A stretch of DNA of 20,231 bases from contig JAFGVZ010000219.1 of assembly GCA_016937725.1 (NCBI GenBank), positions 1-20,231 of the forward strand, read 5' to 3'. The notes under the pieces are model-generated. The model had not been told where the DNA came from. It made no database searches and worked only from the letters and a program-made list of their open reading frames with translations. The stretch is from Paracoccaceae bacterium (lineage in GTDB: Bacteria > Pseudomonadota > Alphaproteobacteria > Rhodobacterales > Rhodobacteraceae). Position numbers and translations under genes: made by a program. Shown in pieces: positions 1-5,862 of the stretch. Position 1 is the stretch's first letter; every line of letters begins with the position of its first letter.

Positions 1-1079
1 CCCTTTTGGGGCAGCGCATGGATATTGAAACAGCCCCGCACCGGCTGGAAGAATTCGACGCCATGACGGAAAACCCCGAACTCTGGAACGATCCGGCCCG
101 CGCCCAAGCCCTGATGCGCGACCGCCGGATGCTGTCAGACGCTTTGGAAACCTACCGCTCCATCTCGCAGGAATTGGAGGACCAGATCGGCCTGATCGAA
201 CTGGGAGAGGCCGAAGGCGATTCCGATGTTGTGGCAGAGGCCGAGGAAGAGCTGCGCAAGCTGGCCAAAACCGCGGGCGAGAAGGAACTCGAAGCCCTGC
301 TGAACGGCGAGGCCGATGCCAACGACACCTTCTTGGAAATTAATGCAGGCGCGGGCGGCACGGAAAGCTGCGATTGGGCGTCTATGTTGGCGCGCATGTA
401 TGTCCGCTGGGCCGAGAAGAAGGGCTACACGGTTGAATTGATGTCGGAAAGCGCGGGCGAGGAAGCGGGTATACGGTCTGTCGCCTACAAGATCACCGGG
501 CATAACGCTTATGGCTGGCTGAAATCGGAATCGGGGGTGCACCGCTTGGTGCGAATCTCGCCCTATGACAGTTCCGCGCGGCGGCACACATCCTTCAGTT
601 CGGTCTGGGTTTATCCCGTGGTGGACGACAATATCGAGATCGAGATCAACCCGTCCGACATTCGCATCGACACCTACCGCTCGTCCGGCGCGGGCGGTCA
701 GCACGTGAACACCACCGACTCGGCCGTGCGGATCACGCATATCCCGACCGGGATTGTGACCACGTCCAGCCAGAAATCGCAGCACCAGAACCGCGAAATT
801 GCCATGAACGCGCTGAAGTCGCGGCTGTATGAGATGGAATTGCGCAAGCGCACCGAAGCGATTGAAGCCGCGCATGATGCCAAGGGCGATGCGGGATGGG
901 GCAACCAAATCCGCTCTTACGTTCTGCACCCTTACCAGATGGTCAAAGACCTGCGCACAAGTTTCGAGACCTCGGACACCCAAGGCGTGCTCGACGGCGC
1001 GCTTGACGGCTTCATGGGGGCGACGCTGGCCATGGATGTGGCCGGAAAAACGCGCGCAGAGGCCAACGCCACCGATTGA
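1..1079 (+). CDS. prfB: Peptide chain release factor 2 (5' end outside window)
   Basis: RF2 recognises UGA and UAA stop codons on the ribosome and triggers release of the finished peptide. The frame is open from the left edge (codons from position 3), so the true start lies upstream; family alignment from memory suggests about 20 residues are missing. The coiled-coil N-terminal domain is followed by the catalytic SGAGGQHVN loop, with GGQ encoded at 693-701. The stop-codon-reading tripeptide is SPY (558-566) rather than the SPF of E. coli; SPY is, as I recall, normal in alphaproteobacterial RF2. The C-terminal IRSYVL and TQGVLDG blocks are also typical. The TTG at 6 and ATG at 18 are in frame but internal. 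The stop codon overlaps the -35-like element of the next gene. Identification is certain; only the N-terminus is unseen. Confidence 0.96.
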   Translation, partial: LLGQRMDIETAPHRLEEFDAMTENPELWNDPARAQALMRDRRMLSDALETYRSISQELEDQIGLIELGEAEGDSDVVAEAEEELRKLAKTAGEKELEALLNGEADANDTFLEINAGAGGTESCDWASMLARMYVRWAEKKGYTVELMSESAGEEAGIRSVAYKITGHNAYGWLKSESGVHRLVRISPYDSSARRHTSFSSVWVYPVVDDNIEIEINPSDIRIDTYRSSGAGGQHVNTTDSAVRITHIPTGIVTTSSQKSQHQNREIAMNALKSRLYEMELRKRTEAIEAAHDAKGDAGWGNQIRSYVLHPYQMVKDLRTSFETSDTQGVLDGALDGFMGATLAMDVAGKTRAEANATD

Positions 1080-1103
1080 CGGACAAATTGTCGCAGCTAT
1101 CAT
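1076..1103 (+). promoter_or_regulatory. Sigma70-like promoter of the first DUF2189 gene
   Basis: TTGACG (1076-1081) and TATCAT (1098-1103) are separated by 16 nt, each matching the consensus at five of six positions. The -35 hexamer overlaps the prfB stop codon. The spacer holds a perfect odd palindrome, GACAAATTGTC (1082-1092), placed where a repressor could block polymerase. A related arrangement precedes the downstream paralog. The promoter call is inference from sequence only. Confidence 0.55.
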
Positions 1104-1130
1104 GAGGCTTTCCTAACAAGGGAGAGTGCC

Positions 1131-1901
1131 ATGACGACAACCGAGTTTTCCAACACGTCCCATAACCCCCAGGTTCACGCGCTTGGAACCGACGATCTGC
1201 GCGCCGCGCTTGCGGCCGGATGGTCGGATTTCAGGCGCGCCCCGGCCTTTGGCTTGTTCTTCGCGCTGGTTTATGTCGCCGGTGGGCTGGCTTTGTGGTT
1301 TGGGCTGGGTGCCATGGGCCAGCCCGTCTGGTTCGTGCCCATCGCCGCAGGTTTCCCGCTATTTGCCCCGTTTGCGGCCATTGGCCTATACGAGGTCAGC
1401 CGCCGGTTAGAGCAGGGCGAAAACCTGTCATGGCCTCCGATTCTGGGGGCGCTGCGCGGACGCGGCGACGGTCAATTGGCGCTGATGGCGGTGGGCGTTT
1501 TGCTGGCATTCGGCTTCTGGATTGTGCTGGCACGCAGCATGTTCGCCATATTCATGGCCCGGAGCGGCATTGGGTTCGACAGCCTAAACCTGTTGTTCAG
1601 TGCAGACGGGATCAGCATGCTGATCATCGGCAGCGCGGTCGGTGCAGCCTTGGCGTTTGCGCTGTTTTCTGTCACGGTTATGTCGCTTCCGTTACTTCTG
1701 GATCGGCAGGTGGATTTCGTGACCGCGATCATCACCAGCGTTCAGGCGGTGCGCCACAACCTGCAAACCATGCTCATCTGGGCTGCTATCATTGCCGGGC
1801 TGATCTTTGCGGCCATGATGCCGGCTTTCTTGGGCCTGTTCGTCGTATTGCCGGTTCTGGGGCATGCCACATGGCACCTGTATCGGCGCGCGGTCGTTTG
1901 A
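1131..1901 (+). CDS. DUF2189 family integral membrane protein, copy 1
   Basis: A 256-residue polytopic inner-membrane protein of the DUF2189 family, whose function is not established. A soluble N-terminal stretch of about 38 residues is followed by roughly six hydrophobic segments (about 40-59, 66-86, 115-141, 161-187 and a long 213-242 region that may be two helices). Conserved blocks shared with the next gene are the FAAIGLYEVSRRLEQGE loop (about 81-97), VDFVTAIITSV (194-204) and the C-terminal VLGHATWHLYRR (242-253). The start is supported by an AAGGGAGAG Shine-Dalgarno-type sequence just upstream. It has its own promoter-like sequence and a terminator, so it is probably monocistronic. The family assignment is from remembered family pattern; no enzyme motif is visible. 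Confidence 0.85.
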   Translation: MTTTEFSNTSHNPQVHALGTDDLRAALAAGWSDFRRAPAFGLFFALVYVAGGLALWFGLGAMGQPVWFVPIAAGFPLFAPFAAIGLYEVSRRLEQGENLSWPPILGALRGRGDGQLALMAVGVLLAFGFWIVLARSMFAIFMARSGIGFDSLNLLFSADGISMLIIGSAVGAALAFALFSVTVMSLPLLLDRQVDFVTAIITSVQAVRHNLQTMLIWAAIIAGLIFAAMMPAFLGLFVVLPVLGHATWHLYRRAVV

Positions 1902-1908
1902 TTTTTCC

Positions 1909-1940
1909 AACGGCAGGTCAATAGACCTGCCGTTTTATTT
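1909..1940 (+). terminator. Rho-independent terminator after DUF2189 copy 1
   Basis: A perfect 11-bp stem (1909-1919 with 1924-1934, arm AACGGCAGGTC) closes a four-base AATA loop and runs into TTTTATTT. It lies 8 nt past the stop codon and separates the two DUF2189 genes into two transcription units. Confidence 0.85.
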
Positions 1941-1943
1941 ATC

Positions 1944-1973
1944 TTGCATGACAATATGTCGCATCCCTATCCT
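1944..1973 (+). promoter_or_regulatory. Promoter-like region of the second DUF2189 gene
   Basis: TTGCAT (1944-1949) and TATCCT (1968-1973) lie 18 nt apart, a weak sigma70-like match. Between them is GACAATATGTC (1950-1960), a GACA-N3-TGTC inverted repeat followed by GCA, corresponding base for base to the element in the promoter of the upstream paralog. The preserved layout is stronger evidence than the hexamers themselves. Confidence 0.45.
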
Positions 1974-1994
1974 TTCCCAAAGGGAGGAACCGTC

Positions 1995-2777
1995 ATGTCT
2001 GATAATCCAACTGCGTCTGTGCATCTGCCCCCGTCCGAGATTCCAGAACCACGCTCGATCAGCGTCAGCGATTTGGCCGATGTGCTGCGCGCAGGTCTGG
2101 CAGATTTCAAACGCGCGCCGATCTATGGGCTGGCTTTTTCGGCGGTCTATGTCGTTGGCGGAATCATCCTCTATGCCGTATTTCTGGCGTCGGGTCAAAG
2201 CTGGTGGTTCATCCCGGTCGCAGTGGGCTTTCCGCTTCTGGCACCCTTTGCCGCCACCGGCCTATACGAAGTCAGCCGCCGCCTAGAGGAGGGCGAGGCA
2301 TTGGATTGGCGCGGCGTTATGGGATGCGTGCTGGCTCAGAGAGACCGTCAGGTGCCGTCCATGGCCATGGTTATCATGCTCGCCTTCATGTTCTGGGTGT
2401 TTGTTGCCCATACGACCTTTGCGCTGTTTTTCGGGCTTCAGCCCATCACCAGTTCCACCGCCGAAATGTTGCTAAGCCCGACAGGTCTAACCATGCTGGC
2501 CGTGGGCGGGGCGATAGGTGGGGCGATGGCCGCCATCATGTTTTCGCTGACGGTGATCAGTCTGCCATTGCTGCTGCACCGAGAGGTCGATTTCATCACC
2601 GCCATGATCACCTCTGTCCGCGCGGTTTTGACAAACCCGGTCGCGTTGGGGATGTGGGCTGCGATCATTGCGGGGCTGATGTTCGCTGCCATGTTGCCGT
2701 TCTTTCTGGGGCTGTTCATAGTGCTGCCGATTCTCGGACATGCGAGTTGGCACCTCTACCGGCGCATCTTGACCTGA
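1995..2777 (+). CDS. DUF2189 family integral membrane protein, copy 2
   Basis: A 260-residue paralog of the preceding gene, clearly similar along almost its whole length apart from the variable N-terminal tail. The ATG at 1995 is preferred because AAAGGGAGGAA sits directly upstream; the frame is open back to 1944, but that upstream part overlaps the promoter-like sequence. The GLYEVSRRLEEGE loop, VDFITAMITSV and the C-terminal ILGHASWHLYRR are all kept, as is the FAAM.P.FLGLF segment, so both copies look functional. Six or so membrane segments are predicted by eye. Function is unknown. A tandem duplication with independent terminators and related promoters suggests two separately expressed versions of the same membrane activity, rather than subunits of one operon. 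Confidence 0.85.
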   Translation: MSDNPTASVHLPPSEIPEPRSISVSDLADVLRAGLADFKRAPIYGLAFSAVYVVGGIILYAVFLASGQSWWFIPVAVGFPLLAPFAATGLYEVSRRLEEGEALDWRGVMGCVLAQRDRQVPSMAMVIMLAFMFWVFVAHTTFALFFGLQPITSSTAEMLLSPTGLTMLAVGGAIGGAMAAIMFSLTVISLPLLLHREVDFITAMITSVRAVLTNPVALGMWAAIIAGLMFAAMLPFFLGLFIVLPILGHASWHLYRRILT

Positions 2778-2804
2778 GTCAGAAATGCATGATGCCAGAA
2801 TGTG

Positions 2805-2840
2805 AACAATGCTCCCAGTTTGGGAGTGTTGTTTTTTATT
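2805..2840 (+). terminator. Rho-independent terminator after DUF2189 copy 2
   Basis: CAATGCTCCCA (2807-2817) pairs with TGGGAGTGTTG (2821-2831) across a three-base loop, with two G-U pairs, followed by a run of six T and further AT. Flanking A/T bases can lengthen the stem. It lies 27 nt after the stop codon. Confidence 0.8.
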
Positions 2841-3047
2841 CTTGAACAGTCTTCACAGTTTTTTAACTTTCTTTTCACTGGACACATTTTTGCCGTTTTC
2901 TTTAGAGAGTATAATACTTGAGCAGTGATATAATATGCGAGTGGCGTTTTCCGCCGGTTGGGGTTGCAAGTGTGTGAGTTGCACGCAGGCCCGGTCGGAA
3001 TTCAGGACATACGGCAGACCGCATGATGTAAGCTAAGAGGTGGCGAT
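2841..3047 (+). promoter_or_regulatory. AT-rich upstream region of the Hint-domain gene
   Basis: This spacer is conspicuously AT-rich in its first 90 bases compared with the surrounding GC-rich DNA. It has two exact TATAAT hexamers (2910-2915 and 2929-2934), but neither has a convincing -35 at normal distance. A small GGCG/CGCC hairpin lies at 2943-2955. No open frame with a ribosome-binding site was seen. It probably holds the promoter and a 5' untranslated leader of about 100 nt; the exact site is not resolvable by eye. Confidence 0.35.
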
Positions 3048-4133
3048 ATGCCTGAAGTTGTTACGAACGATCTTATCTTTTTGTCTGGCGAGGGTGTCGC
3101 AGCTGGCAGCTTTGGCACGACCTACACATATGATGCCGATCCTGCGGCCACTGACCTGAACGCAGTTGTGGACGGTGTGACGTTCACGACGCCCGATGGC
3201 ACCCCGGACGATATTATCCCCACGGGCTCTACCACCGTTATCGACGGAACAGAATACACGCTGACAGATGTGTTTAGCTTCTGGGGCGAATTCACCAAGA
3301 CAGACCCGGCTACCGGGGCGCCCTTCACCGATTCCGGTCAAACCCTTGCGATCACCCTGACAGACGCGACGGGCAATGAGATTAACGTCGTCGCGCCCAG
3401 CGACAGTTTCACAGGCGACCCGTCACAATGGTCGCCGGGCCAGATCACGGAGATCCGTGTCGCGTCCGAGCCGTTCGATGCCGGTGCGATCAACGCGGAC
3501 AGCCCTGACGCGAGCAACAAACTAAGCGGCGACGGCGATGTTGAAATACCATGTTTCGTGGTTGGCTCATGGATTGACACCGACAAGGGGCCCAAACCTG
3601 TGGAAGCGATTGCGGTCGGTGATCTGATCCTGACCCGTGACAATGGCTACCAGATGGTGCGTTGGACCGGGCGCCACGCCCAGACCAATGCCAGCATGGC
3701 CGCACGTCCTGACCTTGCCGCAGTGATCGTGCGCCAAGGGGCGCTTGGGGCAGGGCTGCCGGAACGGGATATGCGCGTCTCGCCATGGCATCGGTTGTTG
3801 ATCTGCGGTCAGCGCGCAGAAATGCTGTTTGGCGAATATGAAGTATTGGTGCCTGCAATTCATCTTGTCGGCCAGCCCGGGATCGAGCGGGATACCGCGC
3901 CCCAGACCTATATCCACCTGATGTTCGATGAGCACCAGATCATCCGTGCCGATGGCGCTTGGAGCGAAAGCTTCCAGCCGGGTGTGAAAACCCTTGCCGG
4001 TATGGGCGAAGAGCAGCGCGCTGAAATCTTCGCTTTGTTCCCCGAACTGGCTATCAAGTCTGGGCAGGACGGCTATGTCGCTGCGCGTCTATCGCTGAAA
4101 GAGCACGAGGCGCGCGCCCTTCTGGCGGCCTGA
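3048..4133 (+). CDS. Hint-domain (hedgehog/intein-like) protein
   Basis: A 361-residue protein. Residues 1 to about 165 form an acidic, Thr/Asp/Gly-rich domain that I do not recognise and that lacks a cleavable signal peptide. From IPCFVVGSWIDT the sequence is a Hint_2-type domain: the candidate nucleophile is Cys169, VGDLILTRDNG and RWTGR follow, MRVSPWHRLLI carries His248, and TYIHLMFDEHQII with GAWSESFQPG closes the fold. The tail EARALLAA is typical of the Rhodobacterales proteins of this type I remember. Hint domains can self-cleave at the Cys, but no C-terminal extein or acceptor is present, so any reaction would release the N-terminal domain, as in hedgehog. The start has AAGAGGTGG upstream. 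It is monocistronic, bounded by terminators on both sides. The biological role is unknown. Confidence 0.8.
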   Translation: MPEVVTNDLIFLSGEGVAAGSFGTTYTYDADPAATDLNAVVDGVTFTTPDGTPDDIIPTGSTTVIDGTEYTLTDVFSFWGEFTKTDPATGAPFTDSGQTLAITLTDATGNEINVVAPSDSFTGDPSQWSPGQITEIRVASEPFDAGAINADSPDASNKLSGDGDVEIPCFVVGSWIDTDKGPKPVEAIAVGDLILTRDNGYQMVRWTGRHAQTNASMAARPDLAAVIVRQGALGAGLPERDMRVSPWHRLLICGQRAEMLFGEYEVLVPAIHLVGQPGIERDTAPQTYIHLMFDEHQIIRADGAWSESFQPGVKTLAGMGEEQRAEIFALFPELAIKSGQDGYVAARLSLKEHEARALLAA

Positions 4134-4166
4134 ACCGACATTGTTCGGTCAATTAAAACAGCAATT

Positions 4167-4189
4167 CCCCGCCGTTTTGGCGGGGTTTT
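4167..4189 (+). terminator. Rho-independent terminator after the Hint gene
   Basis: CCCCGCC (4167-4173) and GGCGGGG (4179-4185) form a perfect 7-bp stem with a GTTTT loop, followed by TTTT and an AT-rich run. A smaller ACCGA/TCGGT hairpin (4134-4149) begins right at the stop codon. Confidence 0.85.
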
Positions 4190-4228
4190 GCATTTTCAAA
4201 CCCGCTCGCATCGGAGCCCGCCGTCAAG

Positions 4229-4272
4229 TTGCCTTGGTTCTGGGGCTGGACACTCGGAAGTTGCCAAGGCAA
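4229..4272 (+). repeat. 9-bp inverted repeat upstream of small membrane protein gene
   Basis: TTGCCTTGG (4229-4237) and CCAAGGCAA (4264-4272) are exact reverse complements separated by 26 nt. AAGTTGCC is also directly repeated at 4226-4233 and 4258-4265. The right arm ends 13 nt before the Shine-Dalgarno sequence of the following gene. There is no T-run, so this is not a terminator; it could be an operator pair or a leader hairpin. Confidence 0.5.
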
Positions 4273-4301
4273 TCTGACCCAAACCGAGGAAGGATTCCGT
4301 T

Positions 4302-4742
4302 ATGCCTGTTCAAAGCAACCGTGGTGCCTTGATAACGCTGTTCGCTGTGGTCGGTTGTCTTTGGTTCGGCTTGCACGCGGCTGAATATGTTGCCGCGCGC
4401 TATGCTCCTTTGGGCGCCTTGATGGCACTGCCAGAGGGTTATGGCTTGTCCGCGCTGTTGCAATCTGTTCCGGCTTGGGCATCTGGTGCAATTGGCGCGA
4501 CCGTCTGGCTGGGGCTTCTGGGGTCAATCTTGCTGCTGCTGCGAGACCGCGCCTCTGTTCTGGTGCTGTCGCTTGGGCTCTTGGCGTCGCTGGTCGCACT
4601 CGTTTGGGCCGTAATGGCTATGGCCGAAGGATTCTTGATCTTGGGCGGCGTCAATGTTGTGCAGTTCACCGGGGCATTGGCGGCTGTTTCGGCGGGCTGC
4701 TGGCTCTATGCCCGCGTGGCCAAGCGCAGCGGAGCGCTGTAA
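4302..4742 (+). CDS. Small four-helix membrane protein, uncharacterised
   Basis: A 146-residue hydrophobic protein that I do not recognise. Four membrane segments are visible at about residues 9-29, 58-79, 84-108 and 117-137, with short loops, an N-terminal MPVQSNRG before the first helix and a basic C-terminus (RVAKRSGAL), which favours a cytoplasmic tail. His25 and Glu28 lie near the end of the first helix, and MAMAEGF carries a Glu in or near the third. No catalytic motif is evident. The start is supported by GAGGAAGGA ending 7 nt upstream. It lies 82 nt ahead of the cysteine synthase gene on the same strand and could be cotranscribed with it, although a strong hairpin sits between them. 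Confidence 0.75.
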   Translation: MPVQSNRGALITLFAVVGCLWFGLHAAEYVAARYAPLGALMALPEGYGLSALLQSVPAWASGAIGATVWLGLLGSILLLLRDRASVLVLSLGLLASLVALVWAVMAMAEGFLILGGVNVVQFTGALAAVSAGCWLYARVAKRSGAL

Positions 4743-4773
4743 GGCATCTAGGTATCATCTGGTGGCACCCAAT

Positions 4774-4797
4774 GCGCTGGTTCGCCCGAACCAGCGC
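4774..4797 (+). other. Perfect 10-bp hairpin before the cysteine synthase gene
   Basis: GCGCTGGTTC (4774-4783) and GAACCAGCGC (4788-4797) are exact reverse complements around a GCCC loop. No T-run follows, so a classical terminator is unlikely. The hairpin ends 27 nt before the ATG at 4825 and leaves the Shine-Dalgarno region free. It could be an operator, a processing or stability element of the transcript, or a dispersed palindromic repeat. Confidence 0.6.
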
Positions 4798-4824
4798 GCT
4801 ACCGTTCTTGCATGGAGTGGTTTC

Positions 4825-5859
4825 ATGACAATCCGGACGAACTTGGCCGACGCGGTCGGCAACACGCCCCTTATCAAGCTGAACAAGGTCAGTGCCGCGA
4901 CAGGTTGCACCATCCTTGGCAAGGCGGAATTCCTGAACCCGGGCCAATCGGTCAAAGACCGTGCGGCGCTTTATATCATCCGCGATGCAGTCGCACGTGG
5001 CGCGCTCAAGCCGGGTGGCACGATTGTTGAAGGCACCGCCGGCAATACCGGGATCGGGCTGGCGCTTGTGGGCGCGTCGATGGGCTTTCGCACCGTCATT
5101 GTCATTCCTGAAACGCAAAGTCAGGAAAAGAAGGACATGTTGCGCCTTGCTGGCGCGCAACTGGTCGAGGTGCCAGCGGTTCCTTACAAGAACCCGAACA
5201 ATTATGTGAAATATTCCGGGCGCTTGGCTGCCGAACTTGCCAAGACGGAACCCAATGGCGCGATCTGGGCCAACCAGTTTGACAATATCGCCAACCGCCA
5301 AGCGCATATCGAAACCACCGGCCCAGAGATATGGGCGCAGACCGAGGGCCGTGTCGATGCCTTCATTTGCGCTGTCGGCTCTGGGGGCACGCTTGCGGGC
5401 GTGGGGGCCCATCTTCAGCCCAAGGGTGTGAAGATCGGGCTGGCCGACCCGGAAGGCGCGGGCTTGTTCAAGATCTATACCGGGCAGGACAATCCCGGAG
5501 ATTCGATCACCGAAGGGATCGGACAGGGCCGGATTACCGCCAATCTAGAGGGGTTCACCCCAGATTTCTGTGCCCGCATCCCCGATGCCGAAGCCTTGCC
5601 TTACGCGTTCGACATGTTGTCCGAAGAAGGGCTATGCTTGGGGGGGTCATCGGGCGTCAATATCGCGGGTGCCGTGCGCATGGCGCAAGAGATGGGGCCG
5701 GGCCATACCATCGTGACCATTCTGTGCGATTACGGCACGCGCTACCAATCCAAGCTGTTCAACCCGGAATTCCTGCGCAGCAAGGGGTTGCCCGTTCCCG
5801 AATGGCTGACCCGCGCGGCACCTTCGCTTCCTGACGTTTCAACACTGGATACCGCCTGA
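4825..5859 (+). CDS. Cysteine synthase family (PLP-dependent, CysK-like)
   Basis: A 344-residue fold-type II PLP enzyme, expected to make L-cysteine from O-acetylserine and sulfide in the cytoplasm. The start at 4825 is chosen because GGAGTGG lies just upstream and MTIRTNLADAVGNTPLIKL is the normal family N-terminus; the frame is open further upstream. Lys44 in NPGQSVKDRAA is the PLP lysine. The substrate-binding loop is EGTAGNTG (69-76) instead of the usual EPTSGNTG; the phosphate loop is GSGGT (185-189) rather than GTGGT; GGSSGVN (273-279) and EGIG (230-233) are present. These variants fit a CysK-like subgroup also seen, from memory, in fungal proteins such as yeast Ygr012w, so the exact substrate is less certain than the fold. 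The next gene begins 3 nt after its stop. Confidence 0.85.
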   Translation: MTIRTNLADAVGNTPLIKLNKVSAATGCTILGKAEFLNPGQSVKDRAALYIIRDAVARGALKPGGTIVEGTAGNTGIGLALVGASMGFRTVIVIPETQSQEKKDMLRLAGAQLVEVPAVPYKNPNNYVKYSGRLAAELAKTEPNGAIWANQFDNIANRQAHIETTGPEIWAQTEGRVDAFICAVGSGGTLAGVGAHLQPKGVKIGLADPEGAGLFKIYTGQDNPGDSITEGIGQGRITANLEGFTPDFCARIPDAEALPYAFDMLSEEGLCLGGSSGVNIAGAVRMAQEMGPGHTIVTILCDYGTRYQSKLFNPEFLRSKGLPVPEWLTRAAPSLPDVSTLDTA

Positions 5860-5862
5860 CCC

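Noticed and set aside
135..1103. A 322-codon minus-strand frame opposite prfB
   Set aside because: Shadow of the release factor gene, without recognisable protein features.
4141..4332. A 63-codon plus-strand frame after the Hint gene
   Set aside because: It begins with TTG, runs through the terminator hairpin and overlaps the supported start of the next gene; no Shine-Dalgarno sequence.
4654..4824. N-terminal extension of the cysteine synthase frame
   Set aside because: It overlaps the preceding gene and the hairpin, and the family N-terminus and ribosome-binding site both point to 4825.
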